Origin: Haloferax sulfurifontis ATCC BAA-897
GTDB lineage: Archaea > Halobacteriota > Halobacteria > Halobacteriales > Haloferacaceae
Direction: 5' to 3'
Assembly: GCF_000337835.1 (NCBI RefSeq)
Contig: NZ_AOLM01000027.1
Span: 186,001-250,000, forward strand
DNA length: 64,000 nucleotides
Positions 54,442 through 62,488 of this stretch are shown here, piece after piece (the first letter of the stretch is position 1; each line of letters opens with the position of its first letter). The notes under the pieces were generated by a model. It saw only the letters and a list, made by a program, of their open reading frames with translations. It did not search any database and had not been told where the DNA came from. Position numbers and translations under genes: made by a program.

Positions 54442-56552
54442 CAGTCGCTCACCTCGGCCGCGAGGAGGTCGGTCGACGCGGTCGTCTCGGGGTGTTCGAG
54501 GCGGACGGCGCACTGCTTGAAGTTCGGTTCGTTCGACTGCGGGTCGACCGCGGGGCTGGTGAGTCGGTTGGTCATGGGGTGGTGAATAGAGAGCCAGACG
54601 AGGCCCGGCGGGACGGCGTCGTCGGGGTCGAGCGTCGCCGGAACCGATGCCCGGCGGGAGACGACGGTGGTTCGACGGGCGCCCTCGGGGTCGGCGACCG
54701 CGTCGCGGTGCGCGTTGATGGTGTCGGGGTGCGCGCGGGCGACCGGGTGGTCCGGCGTGTCGCTCCGCGTGCGGACGCCGGTGTTGTACCCGTCGGCCTC
54801 GCGGCCGGTCGTGAGCGTCAGCGGGTACGACTCGTCGGCGGGTTCGGGGAGCGACGGCCCCGAGAGCGCGCTGAACTGCGCCTTCCCCGACGGCGTCGGG
54901 AACGACCACGTCGAGTCGTCGGACTCCCCGTCGGCGTCGTAGTAGCGGTAGCCGCCCTCGCTCGTCGGGTCCGGCGCGGGCCAGCGCACGGCGCGCTCGC
55001 CGTCGAGTCGCGTGTACGACAGCCCCGAGCAGTCGGCGTCGGTCCCCTCGGTGAGCGCGGCGAACTCGTCGAACAGGTCGCTCGGCGAGACCGACGGCCT
55101 CGGGAGCAGTCCGGGCGCGACGCGGGCGGCCACGTCGGCGATGATGTCGAGGTCCTGTCTGACGCCCGGCGGCGTCTCGGTGGCCGGGCGGACCCGCGAG
55201 ACGGTCCGCTCCATGTTCATCGTGGTCCCCTCGGCCTCGCCCCACGTCGCCGCGGGGAGCACCACGTCGGCGAGTTCGACCGTCTCGGACTGGAAGGCGT
55301 CCTGCACGACGAGGAACGAGTCTTCGAGGACCTCGCGGGCGGCCGTGGCGTCCGGGAACCCCGCGAGCGGGTTGGTGGCGACGGTCCAGACGACCGACGG
55401 CGACGACCCGAACATTCCGACCGGTCCCGGCCCGTTGTCGTCGGGGAGCCGAGAGACGGGCACGCCCCACGCCTCGGCGACGGTCCGACGGTGGTCCGGG
55501 TGCTCGAACGGCCGATGGCCGGGCCACGTCCCCTTCGAGGAGACGACGCGGGTGCCCATCGAGTTCGCCTGTCCGGTGAGAGAAAAGGGGCCGGAGCCGG
55601 GGCCGAGGTTCCCCGAGGCGAGACAGAGGTTCACGAGCGCGCCGGCGGTCGCGGTGCCGCGGACGCTCTGGTTGACGCCCATGCCCCAGTAGACGAGCGT
55701 GGGGGCGTCGAGGAGCGACGCCAGTTTCTCGACTTCGTCGAGCGAGACGCCGGCCTCCGACGCCGCCTCTTCGACCGGGGGGAGTTCGTCGACGACGCGG
55801 TCGAAGCCCTCCGTGTACCCCTCGACGAACGCGTCGTCCACGCGGTCGGTCTCGACGAGGTGACCGAGGACCGCCTGCGCCAGCGCGAGGTCGCCGCCGG
55901 GGTCGATGGCGACGTGGTCGTCGGCGACCGCCGCGGTCTTCGTCTCGACGGGGTCGACGACGACGAGGTCGCCGTCGTCGGCCGACTGGCGAATCCACCG
56001 GAACATCACGGGGTGGGCGACCGCCGGGTTCGCCCCCCAGACGAGGTGCGTCTCGGCCTCGGGGATGTCGTCGTAGGTCGGCGGCGGCGCGTCGCTCCCG
56101 AAGGCGCGGTAGTAGGCCTTGACCGCGCTCGCCATGCAGAGCGTCGTGTTCGCGTCGTAGTTCCGGGTGCCGATGCCGCCGCGGGCGAGTTTTCCGAGGG
56201 CGTAGGCCGCCTCGTTCGTCTGCTGACCGCTCCCGAGGACGGCGACCTCGTCGGGGTCGTCGGCCATCGCGTCGGCGATGGCGTCTCCCGCGCGCGCGAG
56301 CGCGTCGGACCACGAGGTCTGGCGGAGTTCGCCGTTCTCCCTGACGAGCGGCCGCGTGAGCCACGACCCGTCGGGGTCGGCCGACTCGCGGATGCCGCGA
56401 CCGCAGGCCAGCCCGTTGTTCACGGGGTGCGAGGGGTCGCCCCGGACCGCGTCGAGACCGTACGCCGTGTCGGAGCCGAGATGGACGTGGCCACAGCCGA
56501 CCGCACAGCGCATGCAGGTCGTCGGAACTTGTTTCGCCACGCGACTCACCAC
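54441..56552 (-). CDS. nasA: Assimilatory nitrate reductase, molybdenum subunit
   Basis: A 703-residue molybdopterin oxidoreductase that reduces nitrate to nitrite in the cytoplasm. The N-terminal [4Fe-4S] ligands are Cys13, Cys16 and Cys20 (TCMRCAVGCG) and Cys50 (LACGRG). The Mo-ligand Cys139 is in DANTTLCMASAV. Other markers are WGANPAVAHPVMF, YWGMGVNQSVRGT and the C-terminal MGD-binding region (SIHHPMTNRLTSPAVDPQSNEPNFK). There is no Tat signal, as expected for an assimilatory enzyme. GTG at 56552 is used (a second GTG follows directly); a TATA box is about 36 bases upstream. A nitrate transporter gene, which accompanies nasA in some haloarchaea, is not seen here. Confidence 0.94.
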   Translation of the reverse strand: MVSRVAKQVPTTCMRCAVGCGHVHLGSDTAYGLDAVRGDPSHPVNNGLACGRGIRESADPDGSWLTRPLVRENGELRQTSWSDALARAGDAIADAMADDPDEVAVLGSGQQTNEAAYALGKLARGGIGTRNYDANTTLCMASAVKAYYRAFGSDAPPPTYDDIPEAETHLVWGANPAVAHPVMFRWIRQSADDGDLVVVDPVETKTAAVADDHVAIDPGGDLALAQAVLGHLVETDRVDDAFVEGYTEGFDRVVDELPPVEEAASEAGVSLDEVEKLASLLDAPTLVYWGMGVNQSVRGTATAGALVNLCLASGNLGPGSGPFSLTGQANSMGTRVVSSKGTWPGHRPFEHPDHRRTVAEAWGVPVSRLPDDNGPGPVGMFGSSPSVVWTVATNPLAGFPDATAAREVLEDSFLVVQDAFQSETVELADVVLPAATWGEAEGTTMNMERTVSRVRPATETPPGVRQDLDIIADVAARVAPGLLPRPSVSPSDLFDEFAALTEGTDADCSGLSYTRLDGERAVRWPAPDPTSEGGYRYYDADGESDDSTWSFPTPSGKAQFSALSGPSLPEPADESYPLTLTTGREADGYNTGVRTRSDTPDHPVARAHPDTINAHRDAVADPEGARRTTVVSRRASVPATLDPDDAVPPGLVWLSIHHPMTNRLTSPAVDPQSNEPNFKQCAVRLEHPETTASTDLLAAEVSD

Positions 56553-56584
56553 CCACCGTCCGCGTCGAACGTACCGTATTCGGG

Positions 56585-56619
56585 CATATATCCCGTGCCG
56601 TTCGTGAATATCATTTCAC
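56585..56619 (-). promoter_or_regulatory. nasA promoter: TATA box and upstream inverted repeat
   Basis: The TATA element GATATATG (56585-56592, minus-strand sense) is centred about 36 bases before the GTG at 56552. Just upstream of it is the inverted repeat GTGAA-N6-TTCAC (56604-56619). The position next to the TATA/BRE makes it a candidate activator or repressor site for nitrate-responsive control (inference). Confidence 0.6.
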
Positions 56620-56901
56620 TTTCTTGGCTCACAGTGGCGGAAGATAACCATAAAGACCTAATCGTTTAAGAAAGGATATTTTATCCCCGTATTCTGAATG
56701 AAGACACAATATAGAATCAGATGAAAGGAATATAATCGCGTAATGCGCCCGATTTAGAATATATTTTTGTATTCTTTTTCTGGAATTAACTTCGGCAGAC
56801 GGAGCCGCGCCGCGTTCTTTGCCATCGAGGTAGTTCGGTCGCGCGCGGCTCCCGGCGACGCTCCGACGCTCTTATGCGTCTCCCCGGGCAATTTCTGGGG
56901 G
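56620..56901. other. AT-rich intergenic region, divergent promoters
   Basis: This region between the nitrate reductase and the AAA ATPase starts is markedly AT-rich (for example AAAGGATATTTTATCCCCG at about 56670-56688 and AATATATTTTTGTATTC at about 56758-56774). A frame in phase with the AAA gene extends back to 56767, but its residues look non-coding. No RNA gene was recognised. The low GC here and near 53.6 kb marks off the nitrate cluster from the rest. Confidence 0.65.
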
Positions 56902-58320
56902 ATGAGTGAACGGGCGCTCGAGGTTGTCGAGTTTCTGCTGACGGCCCACCTCTACACTGACGACCGAACGCTTGACGAAAACGACCTTCCCCCGCGGTAT
57001 CGACGCGTCTTCTGGGCGGACGCCGAGGACGACGGCGACGAGGACGACTCGTCGATGGGCGGCATCGAGCGACCGCTGGTCGTGACCGAGTCCGTCGCGC
57101 GGAAGGCGACCGGCGTCGAACACCCCTGGGACGCGATTTCCGACCTCATGTTCACCCAGCGTGAGGAGTTCTCCGGGCGTCTCTCGCTGACCCAACCCGA
57201 GATGGCGCTGGAGTGGTTCGTCAAGCGGGCCGACCACGACCGGCTCGTGACGAACCCGACGGTCGCGAAGTCGGTCGAGGACCGCGACGACGTGGACGTG
57301 ACCCACGCGGACGCGAGAGAACAGACCCGGCCGATTCACGCCGACCGCGTGTGGATAGACAGCCTGCTCGACGAGTACTTCGACGACGAGGACGACGCCG
57401 AGATGCTCGACCTCGTGCAGGTCCGCGCGCCCGAGGAAATCGAGATGACCCTCGACGACCTCGTGCTCACGACGGACCAGGAAGGCGAGATTCACAAGCT
57501 GATGAAGGCCATCGAGCACCGCGAGTACCTCGCGGACATCGGCCTCCGCGAGATCGGGAAAATCCTCTTCGTCGGGCCGCCGGGGACCGGCAAGACCACC
57601 GTCTCGCGGGCGCTCGCCCACGAACTCGGCCTCCCGTTCGTCGAGGTGAAGCTCTCGATGATTACGAGCCAGTACCTCGGCGAGACGGCCAAGAACGTCG
57701 AAAAGACCTTCGAGGTGGCAAAGCGGCTGTCGCCGTGTATCCTCTTTATCGACGAGTTCGACTCGGTGGCGAAGACCCGCCGGTCGGACGAACACGCGGC
57801 GCTCAAGCGCGCGGTCAACACGCTCCTCAAGAGCATCGACGACATCTCGCTGATTCGCGACGAGGTCATCCTCATCGGCGCGACCAACCACCCCGACCAG
57901 CTCGACTCGGCGGCGTGGCGGCGCTTCGACGAGATCGTCAACTTCCCCAAGCCGGACCGCGGGATGCGCGCCGACATCCTCCGGGTCATCACGAACCGAA
58001 TGGACATAGACGAGTTCGACCCCTCGGCCATCGCCGACGTGACGGAGGGCCTCACCGGCTCCGACCTCCGGCTCGTCCTCCGCGAGGCCGTCCTCGAAGC
58101 GCTCACCGAAGAGCGGATGGAACTCACGCAGAACGACCTGCTCGAGGCCGTCGCCGACTTCGAAGAGCGCGACAACCTGAAGAACCTCGACATGATGTCC
58201 GACTCGTCGGAACTCGTCGCGGGGTCGGCGTCCGGAGACGGTCACGATCACGACCACGACCACGACCACGCGGACGAACACGAAGGCGAGACGCAGAAAG
58301 ACGCCGGCGCGGCGCAGTAA
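56902..58320 (+). CDS. AAA ATPase with a His/Asp-rich tail
   Basis: A 472-residue AAA+ protein. The N-terminal 190 residues are a helical, acidic domain I do not recognise. The AAA domain has Walker A GPPGTGKT (225-232), Walker B LFIDEFDS (281-288) and the sensor/SRH region TNHPDQLDSAAWRRFDEIVNFP; the arginine of AWRRF is the likely finger. It ends in a histidine- and aspartate-rich tail (GHDHDHDHDHADEHEGE, about 445-463) that could bind divalent metals. It might be a single-domain remodeler. ATG at 56902 (MSERALEVVEFLL). It lies next to the nitrate cluster but is divergent. Confidence 0.9.
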   Translation: MSERALEVVEFLLTAHLYTDDRTLDENDLPPRYRRVFWADAEDDGDEDDSSMGGIERPLVVTESVARKATGVEHPWDAISDLMFTQREEFSGRLSLTQPEMALEWFVKRADHDRLVTNPTVAKSVEDRDDVDVTHADAREQTRPIHADRVWIDSLLDEYFDDEDDAEMLDLVQVRAPEEIEMTLDDLVLTTDQEGEIHKLMKAIEHREYLADIGLREIGKILFVGPPGTGKTTVSRALAHELGLPFVEVKLSMITSQYLGETAKNVEKTFEVAKRLSPCILFIDEFDSVAKTRRSDEHAALKRAVNTLLKSIDDISLIRDEVILIGATNHPDQLDSAAWRRFDEIVNFPKPDRGMRADILRVITNRMDIDEFDPSAIADVTEGLTGSDLRLVLREAVLEALTEERMELTQNDLLEAVADFEERDNLKNLDMMSDSSELVAGSASGDGHDHDHDHDHADEHEGETQKDAGAAQ

Positions 58321-58370
58321 GTCTACCTTTCTGACAAAACATTCATCAGTTGGCCGCAAACGCTGAGCCG

Positions 58371-58982
58371 ATGCCTTCCAGCAGACGCCGGTTCGTTCGG
58401 ACGATTACAGCGGGCGGTATTCTGACGGCACTCGCCGGGTGTACGTCGGACCTCGAACCGTCCACCGCGACTCCCCTTCCCGAACCGGAGTCGAATCCCG
58501 CCCCCGCCGCAGGAGACCCGATTACACTCTCGCGCGACTACCGAGCGTCGTCGAAGTACGACTACTATCCGGAGACTGCGGAGGTGCGACGACGCACCGG
58601 CTATCGCAAACACGTGGACGAGTCGGGGACGACGAAAGAGCCGATGTACGAGCGAGAACCGGCGTCGTCGTGGGTGACGCGAGTCGGCGGGAGCGTCGCG
58701 GGAACCGAGGCGCTGACGACGGTTCGGGAGCGACTCGGCGTCGGGTCGTTCGATAACGTCAGCCCGGGGATTGGATACCTCGATGGGGACGTGAGACGGG
58801 TGACGTTCGCCTACGAGGTGTGGCCGAATCGGAGCGGTGAAACGCGAACGCCGGCCGTCGAATTCGAGACGCTCGTCTCGGCGGTTCCGCGCACGGTTAC
58901 TGCGAACCTCCGGTTCGAAGCGGCGACGCTCTCGGGGACGTTCCACCCCGTAGTCGAGTTCCGGCAGACATACCGGTCCTGA
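58371..58982 (+). CDS. Tat lipoprotein of unknown function
   Basis: A 203-residue secreted protein. The signal is twin-arginine (MPSSRRRFVRTITAGG) with a lipobox LAGC, so Tat export and lipid anchoring are expected. The mature part is mixed beta and alpha without cysteines and no family I know: YRASSKYDYYPETAEVRRRTGYRKHV, LTTVRERLGVGSFDNVSPGIGYLDGDVRRVTFAYEVWPN. ATG at 58371 is chosen; a TTG upstream (58350) would lengthen the tail before the twin arginines. The AT-rich ACAAAACATTC about 35 bases upstream may be the promoter. It follows the AAA gene by 50 bases. Confidence 0.77.
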   Translation: MPSSRRRFVRTITAGGILTALAGCTSDLEPSTATPLPEPESNPAPAAGDPITLSRDYRASSKYDYYPETAEVRRRTGYRKHVDESGTTKEPMYEREPASSWVTRVGGSVAGTEALTTVRERLGVGSFDNVSPGIGYLDGDVRRVTFAYEVWPNRSGETRTPAVEFETLVSAVPRTVTANLRFEAATLSGTFHPVVEFRQTYRS

Positions 58983-59001
58983 CTCGCCGCCGTCGGCCAC
59001 G

Positions 59002-59009
59002 TTTATACC
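59002..59009 (+). promoter_or_regulatory. TATA box of the MBL phosphodiesterase operon
   Basis: TTTATACC is centred 27-28 bases before the ATG at 59033. This also decides that ATG as the start over a GTG at 59021 that would give four more residues. Transcription starts at or near the ATG. Confidence 0.72.
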
Positions 59010-59032
59010 TCGCCGTCCCCGTGGTTGACTCA

Positions 59033-59857
59033 ATGCGCGTGACCCTCCTCGGCACCGGCGACACGACCGGGACGCCCACCGTCGGGTGCGACTGCGAGAC
59101 CTGCCTCGCGGCCCGCGAGCGAGGCATCGAGCGGACGCGCTTTTCGGTCCACGTCGAAAACGAGCGGACCGGCGAGTCGCTCCTCGTGGACTTCAGCCCC
59201 GACTTCCGCCACCAGTTTCTCACGCAGGACGTTGCGCTCCCGGACGAGGCCTTAGTCACCCACATCCACTTCGACCACCTCGACGGCCTCGGGAACGTCT
59301 ACCGCCTGCTCGACGACCTCTCGGTCCACGCCGCCGACGAGGTCGACCCGGTCACGGGCGAGAGCGTCGCCGACGCGATTCGCTCGAAGTTCGCCTACCT
59401 CGACCGCATCTCGGTCGAAGACCAGACGCCGTTCGAGTCGTTCCGCGCCTGCGGCCTCGACGTGACGTTCGTTCCGGTCGTCCACCCGCCGCTGGTCTGT
59501 TACGGCGTCGCCATCGAGGACCCGGAGACGGGCGCGAAGCTCTCGCTTTCGGGCGACACCACCTACGATATCCCCGAGGCGTCCCGCGACGTGCTCCGCG
59601 ACCCCGACCTGCTTCTCGCCGAGGCCATCGTCCCCGCGTCGGTCTGCGAGTACCACCCCATCGGCGGCGACGACTACGACGAAAACGGGGTCGCGCGGAC
59701 CTTCGGCACGAAGCACATGACCCGCGAGGGGGCCATCGCGCTCGGCGAGGAACTGAACGCCGACGAGACCCGCCTCGTACACGTGGCGCACTTCTACCCC
59801 GCCGACGAGGCGTTCGAGGAGCCGCTGGCGGTCGACGGCGAGGTGTACGAGCTGTGA
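59033..59857 (+). CDS. MBL-fold phosphodiesterase (PhnP-like)
   Basis: A 274-residue MBL-fold protein similar to cyclic phosphodiesterases such as PhnP. After MRVTLLGTGDTTGTPTVGCDCETC, where the Cys cluster is typical of PhnP, comes the metal motif THIHFDHLDG. Later ligands are in LSGDTTYDIPE and HVAHFYP. The C-terminal GTKHMTREGAIALGEEL helix is also family-like. The substrate could be a cyclic phosphate in sugar, nucleotide or phosphonate metabolism. The stop overlaps the next GTG by 4 bases (GTGA), so the small membrane protein gene is coupled. Confidence 0.9.
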   Translation: MRVTLLGTGDTTGTPTVGCDCETCLAARERGIERTRFSVHVENERTGESLLVDFSPDFRHQFLTQDVALPDEALVTHIHFDHLDGLGNVYRLLDDLSVHAADEVDPVTGESVADAIRSKFAYLDRISVEDQTPFESFRACGLDVTFVPVVHPPLVCYGVAIEDPETGAKLSLSGDTTYDIPEASRDVLRDPDLLLAEAIVPASVCEYHPIGGDDYDENGVARTFGTKHMTREGAIALGEELNADETRLVHVAHFYPADEAFEEPLAVDGEVYEL

Positions 59858-60066
59858 ACCTGCGAACCATCGCTGAGGACAAGGCGTTCAGGTATCTCAT
59901 GGCCGCCGGCGTCGTCGCGGCCGCGGGGAACTTCGTCCTGACCTACGTCGACACGGGCCGGCTGGACTTCTTCGCCGTCGCCGTGCAGGTCGTCTTCGTC
60001 GCCGTCATCGGCGTTGCGCTCGTCGCCTACTGGAACCACATGGAGCGGCGGGCCGACGCGGAGTGA
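59854..60066 (+). CDS. 70-residue two-helix membrane protein
   Basis: A short protein: NLRTIAEDKAFRYLMAAGVV, then VAVQVVFVAVIGVALVAYWNHME. Two hydrophobic helices (about 15-30 and 39-58) and a short acidic C-terminus are visible. GTG at 59854 overlaps the phosphodiesterase stop (GTGA), strong evidence for coupling. It may anchor or regulate the phosphodiesterase at the membrane (inference). Confidence 0.82.
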   Translation: MNLRTIAEDKAFRYLMAAGVVAAAGNFVLTYVDTGRLDFFAVAVQVVFVAVIGVALVAYWNHMERRADAE

Positions 60067-60127
60067 GGGCCGGGGGCGAACGCGGCGGTCCGGTGCGGTT
60101 TTGCGGCCGGAGCGCGTCGAGGCGGTC

Positions 60128-60310
60128 GTGTCCGATATCGTCGCGGCCCTTCGATACAGCACGCCGCTGGCAGTCGTCGCCGGAGTCGTCTGGTACCTCG
60201 TCGCCTCGTGGACCGGCGATCCGAACTGGGTCGAGGGCGCGGTGTTCGTCGTCGGCTTCGGCGTCGTCGCGACGCTCGGCTGGGTCTACTCCGACGAACG
60301 AGGCGACTAA
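60128..60310 (+). CDS. 60-residue two-helix membrane protein
   Basis: A small membrane protein with two helices (about 11-28, LAVVAGVVWYLVASW; and 36-53, EGAVFVVGFGVVATLGWVY). GTG at 60128 is used because the residues before it are Arg/Gly-rich and not membrane-like. It follows the previous small membrane protein by 61 bases on the same strand. It is convergent with the DUF5787-like gene (24 bases apart). Function is unknown. Confidence 0.76.
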   Translation: MSDIVAALRYSTPLAVVAGVVWYLVASWTGDPNWVEGAVFVVGFGVVATLGWVYSDERGD

Positions 60311-60334
60311 CGACCCGACGAGCGGCCGGCCGAG

Positions 60335-61390
60335 TCAGACGAACCGGTCGAGTCCCGACTGTCTGCGGACCGCGCCGGGCGGGTCGGCGACCCAGCCCGT
60401 CCGCGACTCGCGGAGGGCGTCGCGGTCCAGTTCGGGGGAGGCGGCCGCCTCGAACGCCGGGCAGTCGGCACCGCACTCCGAGCCGGGGTCGACCACCCGC
60501 TCGAAGTGCTCGCAGACCGGGCGGCCGTCGGCGTCGACGCGGGCGTGGACACAGCCCGGGGGGTCGTAGGCGCGCCACCCCTTCCCGTAGGCGCGCTCGG
60601 CGAGCCGGATGCGCGCGGTTCGCTTTTCGGCGGGTGGGACGAGCGCCACGTCGGTGTGAAGCGAGTGGTACTCGACGGGTTCGACGCCGGTCGAATCGGG
60701 CGAAAGCGGGCGGGGGTCGCGGACGACCTCCCGGTCGCCCGTGTCGGGGTCGAAGCGCCAGACGCCGACCTCCTCGGGGATGCGGTTGAGATGCGCGCCG
60801 GTGACGTAGCTCTCGGTCGTGAGAATCACCTCGTCGAAGACCGCGAGGCTCACGTCGAGCCGGAGCTGTCGGAGCAGGTCGCCGGGGCTTCCGAGGTCGG
60901 GTTTGTTCTCGATGCCGACGAGCCGTGAGAACCAGTCGTCTGGATAGCGGGCGGCGCGGCGGACGTACTCCCGGCTCCGGCGGCGCTCGGACTCGAAGAA
61001 GCCGACGTCGACGGCGCGGTCGGTGGCGCGCCGGGCGCGACCGGGGTGGCAGTCGAAGCCGTCCCGCCAGAAGACGGCGCTCCCGGCTCCCACGTCGCTC
61101 TCGATGGCCGCCGCGGGAATCGCGCGGTCGGTGATGCGGGCGCGCTCGTCGAACCCCGGCCCCGGGACGACGGCGCACACGTCGATGATGCGGCTCCCCG
61201 GCGAGGCGACCGACGCGCCGAGTTGCCGCGCGGGGAGCCAGTCCGTCGCCTGTTCGAGGTGGGCGCAGAGCGCCAGTTCGAAGGCGAACTCCGAGGGCGA
61301 CGACACCGGTCCGGGCACGTGGAACGCTCGGGTGCGGAGCGGCAAAAAGGTCGCTCCCGCGGCCGACGAGTCGTGTCGGTGTTCTCGCAT
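60335..61390 (-). CDS. DUF5787-like protein with nuclease-type features
   Basis: A 351-residue haloarchaeal protein resembling the family annotated DUF5787 (from memory). A core segment (RLVGIENKPDLGSPGDLLRQLRLDVSLAVFDEVILTTES) has the order E-x-K then D, which looks like a PD-(D/E)XK nuclease active site; that is an inference. Near the C-terminus there are four cysteines (CVHARVDADGRPVC, then CGADC) that may bind zinc or a cluster. The N-terminus (FAFELALCAHLEQATDWLPARQLGASVASPG) is helical. ATG at 61390. The neighbouring lipoprotein is divergent, with 51 bases between starts. Confidence 0.84.
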   Translation of the reverse strand: MREHRHDSSAAGATFLPLRTRAFHVPGPVSSPSEFAFELALCAHLEQATDWLPARQLGASVASPGSRIIDVCAVVPGPGFDERARITDRAIPAAAIESDVGAGSAVFWRDGFDCHPGRARRATDRAVDVGFFESERRRSREYVRRAARYPDDWFSRLVGIENKPDLGSPGDLLRQLRLDVSLAVFDEVILTTESYVTGAHLNRIPEEVGVWRFDPDTGDREVVRDPRPLSPDSTGVEPVEYHSLHTDVALVPPAEKRTARIRLAERAYGKGWRAYDPPGCVHARVDADGRPVCEHFERVVDPGSECGADCPAFEAAASPELDRDALRESRTGWVADPPGAVRRQSGLDRFV

Positions 61391-61441
61391 TTGATTTTCG
61401 GGGAGGTACCTATTTGGCCCAGAGCCCGGCAGTACTGACCG

Positions 61442-62251
61442 ATGAAGGGGGAAAACAACGAATCCAGCAGTATCAGACGGAGAGCGTACCTCGGTATCGC
61501 GGCCAGCGCGGGGCTCGCGAGTCTCGCAGGCTGTAGCTCCGGAATGACCGCGAGCGCCGCGCGGGCACCGCCGCAGGTTCCCGAGGCGGCGCTCGAAGCC
61601 GGCGGCTGGGAGTACATCGGGGGACACTCGCTGGACCCCGCCTTCGAGCGGTCGGTCGGCCCGGCGAGCGTCTCCGCGGCGTTCGAGACGCTCGTCTACG
61701 AGGACATGGGCCTCTCGGAGACGCTGAAGGAGAAGACGCTCGGACAGGCCGAGGGGCAGTTCTCGCTGTTCTTCGCGACGCGCGTGACGCTCGACCCGAG
61801 CCTGTCGAACCTCCCGGAAGCGGTCCGCGGGACGGTCGTCGACTTGGTCGAAGAACACGCGCGGGCGAACTACGAGGGGCAGTTGGAAGACGTGGACGTC
61901 ACGGACATCGAACAGACCGACACGCGGACGACGACGGTCGATACCGGCGAGTCGGCGCGCGTGACCGACTACGAGGCCACCATCGCCTTCGACGAGATCA
62001 CCTTCCCGTTCACGGACGAAAAGGAGTTCACCATCGAGGGACAGGAGTTCGACGTCAGCGGGATGCTGGCCGTCTGGGAACACGACGGGACGATTCTCGT
62101 CGCCGGCGGCGCACACCCCGGCGAGAACATCGAACTCAGCGTGACCAAGGAGCCGACCGAGGCCATCGAGGTCTCGGTCGACATCGACCTCGGGCTCACG
62201 CCCGACGCCTACCGCGAGGAGCTTCAGTCGCTCGTCACGGGCGTCGAATAA
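61442..62251 (+). CDS. Tat lipoprotein, DUF6517-like
   Basis: A 269-residue secreted protein. The signal has twin arginines followed by a hydrophobic stretch (SIRRRAYLGIAASAGLASLAG) and a lipobox with Cys31. The mature part is rich in beta strands (ARVTDYEATIAFDEITFPFTDEKEFTIEGQEFD) and ends LTPDAYREELQSLVTGVE. It resembles the haloarchaeal family DUF6517 (name from memory). Function is unknown. It is on the strand leading to aIF2 gamma with 237 bases between. Confidence 0.84.
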   Translation: MKGENNESSSIRRRAYLGIAASAGLASLAGCSSGMTASAARAPPQVPEAALEAGGWEYIGGHSLDPAFERSVGPASVSAAFETLVYEDMGLSETLKEKTLGQAEGQFSLFFATRVTLDPSLSNLPEAVRGTVVDLVEEHARANYEGQLEDVDVTDIEQTDTRTTTVDTGESARVTDYEATIAFDEITFPFTDEKEFTIEGQEFDVSGMLAVWEHDGTILVAGGAHPGENIELSVTKEPTEAIEVSVDIDLGLTPDAYREELQSLVTGVE

Positions 62252-62435
62252 CCGGCGAAGCCCGGAGCCGACAGCGGTTCGAGGGGTTACTCGAATCGGT
62301 CCGCGAACCGTCGTGCTGGGGGGCGCGACGACCCATTTTTCGGAGCGTCGCCGGGACCGGGAGACGCGGCTGAATCGCCGCGCGCGGTGTGTGACCGCCC
62401 GACGTAGCCACAGCGTCGCCGCTCCGAGAACAGCA

Positions 62436-62487
62436 CCTTTATCAGTCGTTCGGAGCCAAGTTCACGCAAGATTACTCTCAGGAGGTC
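62436..62487 (+). promoter_or_regulatory. Promoter and Shine-Dalgarno site of aIF2 gamma
   Basis: A TATA-like CCTTTATC (62436-62443) predicts a start near 62467-62470, so the gene is not leaderless. The leader holds GGAGGTC (62481-62487) 1-2 bases before the ATG at 62489. It is also 4-5 bases before the GTG at 62492, a better spacing. So either codon could serve, giving two alternative N-termini that differ by one residue. Confidence 0.7.
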
Positions 62488-62488
62488 A

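Noticed and set aside
56767-56901. Upstream extension of the AAA ATPase frame
   Set aside because: The added 45 residues look non-coding and the AT-rich promoter region lies inside them; ATG 56902 is followed by conserved-looking sequence.
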